Of a DNA stretch of 64,000 bases, positions 47,701 to 60,115 are shown in pieces. Source of the DNA: Aulostomus chinensis (Eukaryota; Chordata; Actinopteri; Syngnathiformes; Aulostomidae); the NCBI GenBank assembly GCA_037954235.1, contig JBBMOA010000021.1, positions 9,867,001 through 9,931,000 of the forward strand, given 5' to 3'. Positions within the stretch are counted from its first letter, which is position 1, and every line of letters begins with the position of its first letter. A model generated the notes under the pieces. That model had not been told where the DNA came from, searched no databases, and worked only from the letters and a program-made list of their open reading frames with translations. The position numbers were made by a program, and so were the translations under genes.

Positions 47701-50700
47701 AACTCATCATGGCCAACGTAGTAAGAGAGGACGAGGATGATTGTTTCTGGACAAAGATCCTGAACTTTATCTGTCACTAATTTGTGGTGATTTTTTTTTT
47801 TTTTTTTTTAGATTTTGAGGATGTGTTATTGGTTCTTATACAAATATCAGGATAAAATCAATATCCCCAAACCTCAATTCACAATGGCTTCACATCTCAA
47901 TTATCTCTTATACAGTACGAGAATATTCTGGATTGTTGCCATCCTAATTTATGGATTACTTTGGAGCAGCTGCAGGATGTGTGAAATAAATAAACTGCCC
48001 TCACTTGTTGCCTCAGCTACTTCTCCTCCTTTTGATAAACAGCAAGACAGACCCAATAAAAGAGGTAATTGTGGAGGTTGAGAGGGAAAAAACTGAAAGA
48101 CAATAAGAATGCTAGAATGGTTGTCATCTGTCAGAGACGTCCCTCAGCTCTGTCCTGTGTCTATTCTCTCTGCTCATGGCTTCTGTGCTGAGGGAAACTA
48201 ATCTGCTGCCCACGAGAAGAACCCGACCTTGATATACCAGATCAGCTGAAGTGAAACACATCAGCCTGCTGACATGCCACGCTGAAAAAAAATGAAGCCA
48301 TCACTCACCAGTACAAGCCAGTAAAATTACACACCACCCTCAGAGAAGACACCGTTCCGCTGCTCTCTTTAATTTCTTTCACTCCTGCCACATGACTAAA
48401 CTCTTTTCATAGAGATATGTTTTCTAGACATATGGCTTCAAAATCATCATTTAACACATCTGTTTGCGCAGAGCATTGGCTCATAATCACAGAGAATGAC
48501 TAAAAAGTTTTCTCTCTTTTTCTTTTTTTAAGTTGGAGGCTGACAGACAACAGCTGGCAACAGCTCAAGGGAAAGCTCACGGAGGCTGGTTAGTAATTGG
48601 CCGTTCACTAATCCGCTTCGCCAAATCAGCAACTGAACAATCGTATCTCACACCAGACTTGTCAAGCTTTTGAGTTTGTATCATTTTAAACTCCAGTTCA
48701 GGATAAGCTTGCAGGTAGGAGGGGCTTATCGAGCGATCCTTGATTTACATTACTGCTTCTCTTTGAGGTTTGAGCTTCTGAGATGTGCTGCCATGAAACG
48801 TATACAGGATGGGGGACATAAACCGTCTAGAAAGTTATTTATAATGAATTATATATGACAAGATTCTCTGTAAACACAAAATGATACAACCTCATCTGAC
48901 TGGCAAAACAGGAAAACCATGTTTTATTAAATACTTTTACTACATGGACTTAAAAAAAAACAAAAAACTTTGCAATACAGCCGATTATGCAAATGATCAA
49001 ATGTTTTGCTTTTCAATGAGGCATGAGAGAAAAAATGTCTACAAAAGCTGTAAGACTAATCACTGCGCATCCGTGACACGAGAGGCCTTTAAATCATTAC
49101 AGATCTTAAGTAATTAACTCGTCGCTATCATTAAGCTGCGATCACTGATACGAAACGACTCAGTATGTTGTATAAAAGCGATGGTAAATGCTTGGTTAAA
49201 ATCATATATTGATAATTTATCTCTCGTAATGAAGACGGATGGAGATCTTACTATGAGGACGTGTGTATTTCCGATGAAATTGGATGAATAATCCATATTC
49301 GTGCATGGCATTCTAGATCATATCAAATATAATCCAGACCATCAATGCAAAGGATATCTGATGCTAAAAGCTGCAAAAATGATGGTCAGAGCACAAAAAC
49401 TTCTATTCTTATTTTCAGGCACTCTCCTCACTTCTTCCAGGAAGTTTAAGAACTAGAGTTTTTGCTGTTTTTTTTTCTTTCAATGAGCTCATATACAATC
49501 CACCTGATGCAACAACTGAAATCTCGATGGGGGGATCTTTGGGCATCAATACACACCCCCAAACTCCAGTAGTAATAATTCTGAAACAGCCCCGCACGTT
49601 AAGAAATGTTTACCGCTGTCCCCAGGGATCAGGCCCCCCATACATCTGTGAGAAGTAGACTTGAGAGGGAGGACATATTGGAAAAATTACACACACAGAC
49701 ACACAAACCACCAGTTCTCCCCAGATGGATAGCAAGTTTGATAATGGTTGAAATGAAGATGTGGATCACTGGAGTTCATCTGCCATTTTTTTTTTTTTTG
49801 ACAGTTATGACTTAAAACCCCTCAGAGACGTGACTCATATTGAAGTCTGGAGATGAACAACCAGCATGGGACATGAAGGGAGTCACACACAGAGGCCACA
49901 GACACTGGGAAAAAAAAAAACCAAAAACCTAGGATGAAGAAACTGTTTCAAATCCTAAATTGAAGTTTTTTTTTCTTTCCGATAACCAGGGCACATGGAA
50001 GGGCATGATTTTTAGAAATAAAGGAGGATGTACAACCAAAGGGGTTTAATCCAGGTCAAGGATTTTTATATTGTCACTCTTGCTTGAGTGTATGGACCTG
50101 GAAACATGTTATGATGTCATAGAACATTTTAAATATCAAATCGAGAAATAAATACCGTTTGATTTATTAAACATTCATTATCCGTCATATTTGACAGTAG
50201 CAGAGGCGGGATGCAAAGCACTACCACCATTCTGCTCTCATAAACATGCTCTGGTTTTATTCACAAAATATTTAAACAATATCAGACTTGCGATGATATA
50301 ATTTAACAGGTAAAACAACCGATACAAGCGGAATATAAAGCTAAAGAATGCTTGTTGCATTGGCTGCGTTCACTTTAACTGCTGCTGAATTAAGACAATT
50401 ACTCACAGCAGTTGACGCAGGTCTTCAGCTGGTGTTGCAAACTCGGCGTGAAGCACAGTATTTTGTGTAATTGGCAAGAAATCACGGGTAACAAACAAAT
50501 GTGTTGTAAAAAAAAAAATCTATTGATATAAATTCATGGATGTGGGCTCAGGTGAAAAAGAACTAAACGCAGGCAGGCAGTGGATAAAAACAACTGTTTT
50601 AATTGATAAATTAGAAATTCAAATGTGTTGTTTTTTTTTAATTTTTAACATGTAAATCAATGCTTAATCAAGGCAAGTTAGCAGGCTCCCTTCATGATTT

Positions 50701-52435
50701 TACTTTATTGTGAAAGCCTATTATCTGTCTGACCCCACATCAAGCAAAATGAAGGGCGGTTGCTGACAGTCAGCTTCTGCTAGCCATCAAAACAGATGAA
50801 ATAAAGGCAAAGTGGCGGGTGACGAATACCAAATTGTGGACAACACTTCGTCTGAGGTCAGACTGAGCCTGGTATAGCACGTTTAGCGACTGCAGGTGTG
50901 TCCGTATTGGACTCAGAGATAATTGCAGATAATATTTTGGTTCCAGTATTGCGTTTTGTGGGTGTTGGTTTATAAAACTGGACCCATGCAGGACTCTGTT
51001 GCATCATGTAAAAAGGAAAATGAGGAATCCACTACAGGAGCACGTAAACACTTTAATCTAAATATTGTCTTATTAAGAGTCAGGCTGTATTATTGCCCTC
51101 AATGTTCTGTATACGTCTCAACTGGGGAATAAAGGTAAATAACAGAACCTGCTGCCTTGTTTATAGAATTTGCACCTACATAAACTGAGTTAACAGGGTT
51201 TCCATTTTCCCTGACGGACAGATTTGAGAACATAACCCCCGTGTTTGTACACCAGTTGTTGAAGGGATTTAAAGCTTGTATGGCGCAGCTCATACATCTC
51301 CATCTGTCTGTTGTAGCCTTGCTTACGTGCTACAGTTTTGACTGACACATTGCCAAAAGTGAATGCAGCACCCACAGCTTTCTTTCTTTCTTTTTTTCCC
51401 CCAAATGGGTATAATTAACACTGAAAGCAATTCGATGTCAAGCTTCTGGTGACAACCTCCAATGAAACACATTGTGTCTGTTACTTCCTCTCGCTAATCA
51501 GAAACAAGACAGACCTATTAAAGCTTTCCAGTCTTTGTTCGCTAATGTCTTGGATGTCTGGCTGTCACTCCTTAAGACTTTTGAATGTAAAGTTAGGATT
51601 TCTCTCCCTGTGCTCTTTTAAAACCCCCTCAGGAACATTTAAAGCATCGGCTTCAAAGTGTGAAGGGAACAACTTGTACCAGTAGAAGCAGAGGAACCTA
51701 ATATTCAGAAATAAGGTCGAAGAGATGGATCAAAAGAGCAAAAACCTCCCTGACAGGGTGCATTAGGACTAACCCTGTGATTACTGCAGCATGTGACATG
51801 TGAGTAGTGGAGTGACAGACCACCCAGGGACAGATGAGCTCAAAGCGAGCCAGGCGTTAAAACCTTAAAAAAAAGGAGAGGGAAAAAACCCAACCTGCGT
51901 TTCCCTCGGAGGGAACGAATGATGTCATAAATAAACTTGAACTGTTGCTTCTGAAGCCTCTTTGCTGCGGTGCGATGCCCCGCCTGTCTCCCATCTAATA
52001 TGGATCCTTCCACTTAACAACATAAACAACTTGTCAATTAGCAGCCTGTTTGTACAAACATTTTACAGCATTTAATTCACCAGGGGTGTGGCTGACTGAG
52101 ACTGTGTGGTGCACTGACTCCGGCAGCAGGGAATAGCACGGGATGATGGATAAAGGAGTGTGTTTGTGACTGTAATTGAGCTGTTTGTGTGTGTTCGTCT
52201 GTGTGTACGCGAGTGTGAACGATTGGGTGGTGGAGCTAAAATTAGATGTAAACTGCTGATCGGCTTTGTGGATTGGTAGTTCATTAACATGTCTGATGCT
52301 CTGATCCGTAGATAAAGTCACAAGAGCTGATTAAGATGACACTGGGTTCACGGAGACAGAGAGAGAGGAGAAAGTTTGAGAAGAAAGTTGTAATGAAGAG
52401 CTCAGGGAGGGAAGAAGTCACGCTTTCACTTTTAC
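47701..52435. other. intronic sequence, little identified
   Basis: A T19 run near 47791-47810, short oligo-A/T runs and scattered short frames. I see no named repeat and no exon apart from the sema5a exon at its upper edge. Confidence 0.4.
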
Positions 52436-52661
52436 CGTCTGTGGAGCAGCCGGTTGATCCGTCGCTGGAGCAGTAACGCATCTCAATCCTCTGCCTCCCC
52501 ACTTCTAAGAGACTGGGGTCCGGGATGCGAGCTTTGCAAGTGTATCGGAAACGTTGTTCGTAGTGTCCCCCGTTGTCTGAGATGTTGACGGGCGTCCATG
52601 GGGTCCAGGGGGTGGTCTTTTTGAGGTCAGGGCAAGGAAGAGTGTTGCATGACTGGTATTC
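52436..52661 (-). CDS. sema5a: sema5a coding exon: atypical TSR4
   Basis: A 226-nt exon that enters in phase 0 (EYQSCNTLPCPDLKK) and leaves in phase 1 before GTAAAA. The acceptor is CTTCCTGCAG. It encodes the divergent TSR4 of semaphorin 5A, with TPWTPWTPVNISDNGG in place of the normal WSxWS opening, then HYEQRFRYTCKAR, LLEVGRQRIEMRYCSSDG and a short cysteine loop TGCSTD. NIS is a possible N-glycosylation site. This exon is among the most SEMA5A-specific parts of the protein and is strong evidence for orthology. It is flanked by the two longest introns seen here, 7.3 kb upstream and 12.1 kb downstream. Confidence 0.96.
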
Positions 52662-53366
52662 CTGCAGGAAGTGGAGACAGAGTTTTTAATGGCAGGCAGG
52701 TTTTGAGGCAGGTGTGTAACATAGGTGGAGATTATAACAATTTATGAAAGAAGTAATTAAGCACAAAACTCAGCGTGTTTCTCAAGCATAATAAAACACA
52801 GGACAATTACTTTTTGAAATTAGCATCAGTCTGACTAATGTGATATTAAACCGCTTATTTTATGAGGAGATAAACCTTCTTTTCAAAGCTTCATTTATCC
52901 TCTAAAATCCATTTGATTCCAGTTCTGGCTGGTTGATGAATCAGGTAGCCCATCAAAAAAAAAATACCTGTCCTGAACTAACCCAGCATTGTTTGGCTTG
53001 GCACTGCGCCGTCCGCCGCTCAGCCAGCACATGTCGACTGCCGCTACGTCCCCGTGAGACCACATGCTAAATATGGCAAGAGGCAAACAATCCCGGCAGA
53101 AAAGGTCATTGATCAAGTTTAATTTATAACCAAAAGGGTGGAGCGGGTGAAGAGGTGGTGACGGGTTCTACAAAGAAGGAAAATTTAAGAAAAAAAAAAA
53201 GCAATAATGGCAACTCTTTCTGCCATCTGCATCTGGCATCTTGGAGAACTGGGCAGTAAAAATGAAAAACACAGCACAGTAAGAAATGTGAGTCTCATCC
53301 AGAAGTGCTATGAGTACATATATTACCTTCAACCTCCTGCAGCCAAATTCTATTTGGACTTCAAAA

Positions 53367-53385
53367 GGGGGGGGGGGGGGGGGGG
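53367..53385. repeat. G19 homopolymer
   Basis: Nineteen consecutive G after AAAA. Confidence 0.95.
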
Positions 53386-54727
53386 ATAGTGGTGGTGATA
53401 CAATTGAAGAATGGGTAGGCAGTCCTGTTCCCTTTTGTGCTCAGCTACATAAATAAGCAGTCAGAGAAGATAAGTTTATCCTAGCAACTTGTTTATATAT
53501 GCTGAGTAGGTCTTGAGTGACTCCCAGACCTTGACAAAATAAGATAAGAGTTCCTTTTTGCACATCTGTCAGCCTGTCAGATGGGATAAGGTGACAGGTC
53601 AGCTGAAGAGAGGAGCTCTTTACATTACACAGGTCTATTTTTCACCAATCCTCTGCTCTCTCGTGGTCACTTTCCATCCATCTATCCATCTTTATATCTT
53701 CTTTTTCACACTGTTCATAACAGCTCCTTCTTGTTGCTCCTCTCTCCTGCTGTTTCATCTCTCTGTCTCCTCCCATCACCCCACGTTTCTATCTCTTCCT
53801 CTTCTCTTCTCATGCCGTCTGCCTCTCTTTCCCCTAGAGTGCCAAGGTTAAAAACACAGGGAGATTTAGATTCTGTTAGGGGCGCCGTGATAAATGAGGG
53901 TGTCACGTCCACTGCACTTCCTGCCTCTCTCCATCTAGCACAGTAATCATCTCCAGACATTAATATTTAACATTATCACGCCTCACAGACCAGCCCACAA
54001 TCTTTGATTATCAGCCAATAATAAAAAGGAAGATGAAGGGAAGAAAAAAAAAAATTCCACCACCTACAGTGACAAAGAAGCAACACATGGCATGAAATAG
54101 GGTGAAGGATCTGTGGGTGTTTGTTGTGTGAGTTGTTAATGGCGGGCAAACATGGTAAATATTTAATGAGGCTTGTCTGGTAAGCATTTCTTCCTGTAGT
54201 CTCTGAGGATTTTTGTCGATGCAGAGGGCTAAGGAGATAATTACTGGGTTTAAAGCTAAACCTCATTCAAGGTCTCAGGTGGCATCCACATCAACCGTGT
54301 CTCAGAGTGCATAAATTACATAAAAGTGGTCAGCATAGATCTGATGAAGACTCCACGTCTACTGAACTTGCATCAAAAGCTGTGTGACTTGTTGAGAAGA
54401 TGAGTCCCCACTTATGATCCAATCTGGGCATTGGAGATAAATATCTGGCTAAAATGGCTAAAATGAAAAGGGTTATGGAGGTGAAAATGACTTTAGAGTT
54501 GCTCAAAACTCATCAACTCAGACGCCGTCACCGGTGATGTGAGATGACAAGTTTAACAATGTTAAAGTCACAAAATTATAGTAAAAAAAAATAACCACAT
54601 ACTCTATGTGATAATTCTTGAGTTTATTTCAAGTTAAACCACTGTCAGGGTGATATGTGTTTTTATGGGGCCAAAAACTCCAACTGCTCCCCTGAATGAA
54701 CTTCTAATTTGCCGCTGCCACTCAGCT

Positions 54728-54832
54728 TTAACTAGCTAACACGTGCACCTAGCAAACACTAACTAGCTAACATGTACTGTAGGGTTAGCGAACACTAACT
54801 AGCGACTGTAACTAATGAATTTAACTAGCGAA
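54728..54832. repeat. degenerate tandem repeat
   Basis: Four diverged units of about 30-37 bp each contain TAACTAGC (54728-54737, 54759, 54797 and 54821) together with AACACTAACTAGC. Non-coding. Confidence 0.5.
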
Positions 54833-56049
54833 GGCTGAAGAGGGTGGAGGTTAAATAAGCAGGAAGAGATGGAGGGGACTTTTAATGAGCTGGAGTATAG
54901 ACCACCTCGGGGTGGGGGGTGGGAGGGGGGGGTGTTTCAAAGTAGTTTTCAGATCCCTGCTTTTGACAGTATTACCTCAAATAAATTGAACTAGAGTGGA
55001 AAGTGCTATTTTTTCATTAACAAGATTTAAAAAAAACAAACTACAACAACAACCTTGTTTTTCCCATTTAAAATGAATTGGTAATCGAAATGCTACATTA
55101 CATGCTGGCCAAGAAAAAATGTTTGATCAAAAAGATGCATAAAGAATCTGATTAGAATTTGCAATCTTTTTCTTCCCAGTTAAATCACTGAGTTAATAAA
55201 ACAGTTCACACCGAAAGCGAGAGACATCTCCTGCTCTCGTCTTTCAGCCACACTCCCGCCTCAATTTCATGGAAATTAACTGGAAATGACAAGTTTGTCA
55301 GCAAGCGTGACGAGTGGAACAACATTCAGTTACCCTGCTGATTGAATCACATCTGTACTGTAGTATCAATGCGGTACAAAGTAACATTTAAAACAACAGA
55401 TGTGTACTCGAGAGGTACCGGTAAGTCTTTTAGGTGTAAAGCAAGCAAAATAGTTCGAACTCACAATGGGCCAGTTAAGTCCCACAACGTATTGGAGTAG
55501 TACAAATAGAAGTATACTAGTGGTACTAGTCCATATATGCGTAAAATGTACTTTTTGCAAAAGAGGTAGATAATAAGGAGTCATGCCCCTCCAGCCTCTG
55601 AGCATCACTGCACTCATTTATACTTGTTGGACTAGAACTCTGTGTGGGTGTGTGTGAAGGACAAAAACTGTGAAAGGAAAAGTCAAGCGGTACACACTGG
55701 TACTCAAACATTTCGCCGAGTCATCCAGGGTGTGTGTGACGCGAGAGTGCGAGTACTCCTCTCGAGTGCCTCCACCTTTTATCTATTGTGGTCGGATCCT
55801 CAGAGACGAAGCATTCCTCAAGTCTCCATAACGCATCAGTTCAATTAGTGTTGTCGTCTCAAACGCACTTTGTCAAACATGGACTCCTCTGTCTCCCTGT
55901 CTGACTCCATAATGAAGCCTTGCTGTCAGCTAGGAGCAGGTCTCTGGGCTGAACACCAGAGCTCACACACACATGCACACACACACACTGACTTGGTGTG
56001 CGGTCGGAATAATTCAAAAATACACACGTGTTCACACGTCAGTCTGCCT

Positions 56050-56390
56050 ATACAAAGTGACCACAATCTCCTATTTGGACTATTGCTATGGATTCCTGTC
56101 CTGGGTAGAGGCTCCAATATGTGCAGAACTCTAGGGTCTTCACCCGTACCAACCCTGGCAGCACATTACCCCCACTGGCTCCCATTCAAGTCTTGGATCA
56201 CTAATAAAATCCTCCTCGCCCATAAACCCCCTCCATGTCCTCACCCCCCCCCCCCTCCACATTCCTCAGTATCTGACCCCTATACCTCACCCCGTAACCT
56301 GCAGTCATCTGATATGTTCTTGCTCCCCACCATCATAACCAAGCTCCATCTTTTGGGGAACGTCACAGAAGACCTGTTCTACAACACATG
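56050..56390 (+). mobile_element. decayed LINE reverse-transcriptase C-terminal fragment
   Basis: On the plus strand 56057 onward reads VTTISYLDYCYGFLS, matching the ISYLDYCN motif near the C-terminus of fish non-LTR reverse transcriptases. After a frame change come HYPHWLPF (family HWLPV) and then VSDPYTSPRNLQSSD (family PYxPSRxLRSSD). Frame shifts and a C-run insertion at about 56226-56238 break it. It is an inactive fragment of an L2/Rex1-like element; the clade assignment is inference. Confidence 0.7.
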
Positions 56391-57151
56391 TAATGTCTAG
56401 ATTCTCCTGGCAGCCATGGTTACGCTTATTTATTTTGTTAGTTCATTCACATCTTTGTAAAGCAGCATTGGCTCTTTTGAGAGGTGCTATAGTTATAATT
56501 ATCAAACTGGACAAAAGGATGAACATTTTTCTTCCTATAAGTCTGTTTCTAAGGGCAAAACAATTATCCCTCTCATGTGAGTAATAATAATAATACAAAC
56601 AAGTTTACAGCTTTAGTTTTCAGTTGTGAATGATGACATTCTCAGTCTAACCTGTCTCCAATTTAACTCTAAACCTCTTCAGGAAAGCAGAGCTGTCTGT
56701 GAATGGTGAGAGTGTCCCTGATGATGGTGGCAATGACACACAGGGCAATGAAGGAATATAGAGCGTTTATTCCTAATTACCGTGGCGATATTTCGTTTTC
56801 AGGGGTGTAGCAGCAGGGTCACATAGTCATAGAGACTAAATAGAAGAGCAATGATGTGATTCTGAGTCAGCTTTGTCTAGAGCGGGTTTACATGTAGAAT
56901 ATCATGAATTAAAAGAAAATGACTGCACAGCCATTCACTTTTAAGCGCCTTTTTATTTTTAAAAACGACTTCAAAGCTCAGAGAAAAGTATGCAGCAATT
57001 TATCTGTATTTACGAGAAATCTGGGTTCTAAAAAAACGCCACAACAGATGTCAAACTTGCTGTCAATTAATGTCTGGCAAACACCTGGAGATGACCACAA
57101 GCTGCTGTGAGAATGATCAGTCCTGACAGGCAAACATGAAAACACTAACGT

Positions 57152-57152
<1 letters not shown>

Positions 57153-57182
<30 letters not shown>
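57153..57182. repeat. (CA)n microsatellite
   Basis: About 14 CA units in a sema5a intron. Confidence 0.95.
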
Positions 57183-57188
<6 letters not shown>

Positions 57189-57295
57189 ATAATTTCAAAT
57201 AAAATATATGTCCACCAGCATCTAAGACATGTTTTTTGGTCTCAGCACAAAAATATGGTATCAAAAAGTAGATGGAAATCAGGATGATCGAAATG

Positions 57296-57296
<1 letters not shown>

Positions 57297-57336
<40 letters not shown>
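57297..57336. repeat. (GT)n microsatellite
   Basis: About 19 GT units only 115 bp from an inverted CA array, so the two could pair as a hairpin in the transcript. Confidence 0.95.
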
Positions 57337-57337
<1 letters not shown>

Positions 57338-57431
57338 TCTCTCTGTTTAATTAAATGTGTCCGGGGGAACAGAATAAAGACAGATGGCAGATAAAAACAA
57401 ACTTCATCACACTTCAAATGTATCAGGATTG

Positions 57432-57456
57432 AGGTGGTGGTGGTGGTGGTGGTGGG
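57432..57456. repeat. (TGG)n trinucleotide repeat
   Basis: Eight TGG units, then GGGGG. Confidence 0.9.
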
Positions 57457-57957
57457 GGTCCTCAATGAAAACACACCAAAAAAAGATCATCTGATCTTCA
57501 TGCTTCTGATCTTTGATGTGATTCCAACCCATATAAAAAAACAACAACTACTTTTTATCATTTTAAATGTGGCATGTGGCCCCCCGCCTCAAACATGCAA
57601 GCCCTTATTTCTTAGTGGACAATGTTGTGATGGAAAGTCAACAAGAAAAGGTTCTTTGACCTGCATTAAATATGCAGGAAGCCTATTTGTCCAAATAAAT
57701 CAACTTCTGTGAAAGTGTCTGTGTAGTTGGCGTGTAATTACAAGTCTGAGACAGCCCCAATTAAGCTCATGTTGCAAGGTTAGAAGACGAGGTGTCGATG
57801 AGGAAGCAAAACAAACAAATCCAAAAAGCAACAAATAAATGGCTAATTAATAAAAAGGAGGACGAAAGATTGGAAGAAACAAACCTTTCCCCCCTAAGTC
57901 GTGTCACTCTTGAACATGTGTCTGTAACATCTCCTGCTTGGTCGCTCGTCTCCCAAA

Positions 57958-58036
57958 TTGAGGGGGAGGATGGGGGTGGAGTAGGGACGGGGCGGGCGGG
58001 GGGGGGGGGGCAGGGGGGGTTGGTGGGTGGCGGGAT
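57958..58036. repeat. G-rich block with quadruplex potential
   Basis: More than ten runs of three or more G on the plus strand, including G13, separated by one to six bases. On the sema5a transcript the same block is C-rich. Confidence 0.8.
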
Positions 58037-58203
58037 ACATTAGTCAAAGCCGGTCTTTCCCCTTTTGGAAACGTAGAGGTACCGACGTTTCCCTTGTGCC
58101 TGAAATCCATTTCTGAACATAGTTCCTCAAGGAATGTTCCCAGAATACTTCAGTAAGGATAATGGCTGCTTCGCAATGACAGAAATACGACAGCTGCTAT
58201 TTG

Positions 58204-58205
<2 letters not shown>

Positions 58206-58247
<42 letters not shown>
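58206..58247. repeat. (GT)n(GA)n compound microsatellite
   Basis: About 14 GT units followed by six GA units. Confidence 0.95.
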
Positions 58248-58249
<2 letters not shown>

Positions 58250-59967
58250 CTCGGGGAGAGAATGTAAGTACACGTAGCAGTAGACGGTACAGTGTGATTG
58301 CTAAATTGCTACTTTATGGGAGGTCACTCGTTTTCTCTTCTGTGTTCTGCAGCTTACTAATGTGTCATGGTCAATTATCAACGACTGTATATGCTCCAGA
58401 GGTTACAAGGGCTCCTGTGTGGGATGTTTCATAATACCGGCGGTGTATTATTTAGCTTCATAACGGCCCATTACACAAGTTGTGGGATGTGCTTTTTCAG
58501 CTAAATGTGAATTTAGTCGTTGATTGCTTTTTCAGTGGCAGGGGAAAAAAAAAATTACCCAGCATTTGCTCTTCATCTTTTCAAACCTTGGTGGCCAATA
58601 ATTTCTACTTACGGAAACACACACATGGTACTGTATGTGTGTAAATCTACTATGGTACCTTTGAGTTCATATAAAGCCGTTCAAGAAACTCATCTGCCGG
58701 ACGAACAAGCAGAGCAGTTTCTCAATGAATACTCCTCTTTCCAAATAAATAGCTAAAATTGGTTTTATATGATGTCATCATGGGGTGGGGGGGGGGGGGG
58801 GTGGGGGATTTAGACCAGTGGTAATGGTTCAGAAAATAATTCAAAAAATAATAAAAAACTTGACACTTTCTGCTTGGAGTGATGTTTCAATACTAAGAAG
58901 TTGTCAGAAAACAGTTCCTTTTTCCTTTTAGAAAATTTTATTTTTACAGCAAATGTTTAAGGGTTTGCCCTCAAGATCCAGGGTCCACTACAGCTTCTCT
59001 CCATCCGCCAGCCAGAGAAGTTGAAGTACACCAGGTCTTGGTTTCCGCCTGACCAGGTCCCGGCAGCTACACCCTCCTGCTGGATGTTTTCAGGTCAAAT
59101 GTTGCAACTGAGCCACATTGACGTTGCTGGGTGATGTGGATGTTTCCACAGTAGGGACTTTGTGGTTTTGTACATTGCCTTTTAATCCTATAGATGTCAT
59201 GCAGTGGTGACTCCGTTGAAGTCTACCGTTTTTCCACATATATGATGGAACCAATGCAGAAAATTGCATATGAGCATGACGAGATGTGAGAAAATAGCCA
59301 CAATCCAGCAGTGTATGACAGAGTTCAAGGATGAGGCACTGCAGATCTTCAGCTTGCTGATGGAAGCTGCCAGACTGACGTAATCCTGATTATAATCTGA
59401 ACCATGAGTTGCACCATTCAGACTGCACAATTCATATTAAAATGAAGATCCCCTGACAAACAAACAAACAAGGACACACACCACAGGAATCTAGTGCATC
59501 CACAAGGCCCTGACCCATATTCTCTAGAACTCATGAGACAGCCACTGAAGGGTACAGCTATCATTTTAGTTTTCTTGTTTTTACTGTAACTGTGGATGAG
59601 GATGTGTGTGTGTTTGCAAATAGCACCCCAAAATAACACCGGCGTCACATCACACTGTAAATGAGAGCGCAGAAGCTCCTTTTTCAACGCTTCCTTTCTC
59701 CTTCTGTGATTTAGACGAAAGCCTTTTTTGAAGGACAATAAGCCTTATTCCTATGTTGAGTGATTACCGTGCATGTGATATTTAATAGGTCCTGGTAATA
59801 AATCTGATGGATACTACTACTGCATAAATATAGCCAGGGGATTCTGTCATGCTAGATGTTATAATTTAATTTCCACTGACTGCCCACAGCATGGAATGGC
59901 TCCTTGAACAATGGACAGATGGAAAGAAGGACAGAACACGTGACAGCTTTTGTTCAGCGTGACATAC

Positions 59968-60115
59968 CTGACCACACCCGGGACAGTCGTTACCATTCTC
60001 ACAGGTTCTGCGTCGTGACTGGATGCCTCCGCCACAAGGCACGGTGCAACGTTCCCATGCCGACCAAGCAGACCAGTAGACGTGAGGCGGGCAGGGCAGG
60101 TGTTCATTACAGTAC
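59968..60115 (-). CDS. sema5a: sema5a coding exon: TSR3
   Basis: A 148-nt exon with acceptor TTTTTGTCAG and donor GTATGT. It enters in phase 2 and leaves in phase 0. The translation begins YCNEHLPCPPHVYWSAW and contains the tandem tryptophan motif WSAWSAW (WxxW C-mannosylation consensus), the central CGGG turn, the basic strand SRRRTC and the end CPGCGQ. These are the hallmarks of a complete thrombospondin type-1 repeat, TSR3 of semaphorin 5A. The encoded domain is extracellular. In the family, the TSR block binds glycosaminoglycans and modulates whether the protein attracts or repels axons. Confidence 0.95.

Larger units (their letters stand above)
40367..52435 (-). other. sema5a: longest sema5a intron (12.1 kb)
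   Basis: Lies between TSR4 and TSR5. Contents I can support: a possible MITE (41080-41270), a LINE-tail-like repeat (42310-42490), a repeat insertion with target duplication (43236-43377), a GT/GC array (44624-44692), a G20 run (44808-44827), a SINE (46291-46560) and element copy C (47440-47700). No additional exon with splice signals and a plausible frame was found. Confidence 0.85.
52662..59967 (-). other. sema5a: sema5a intron between TSR3 and TSR4 (7.3 kb)
   Basis: Contains a G19 run (53367-53385), a degenerate tandem repeat (54728-54832), a LINE reverse-transcriptase remnant (56050-56390), several dinucleotide arrays (57153-57182, 57297-57336, 58206-58247), a (TGG)n (57432-57456), a G-rich block (57958-58036) and a G15 run (58787-58801). 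No extra exon is supported. Confidence 0.85.
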
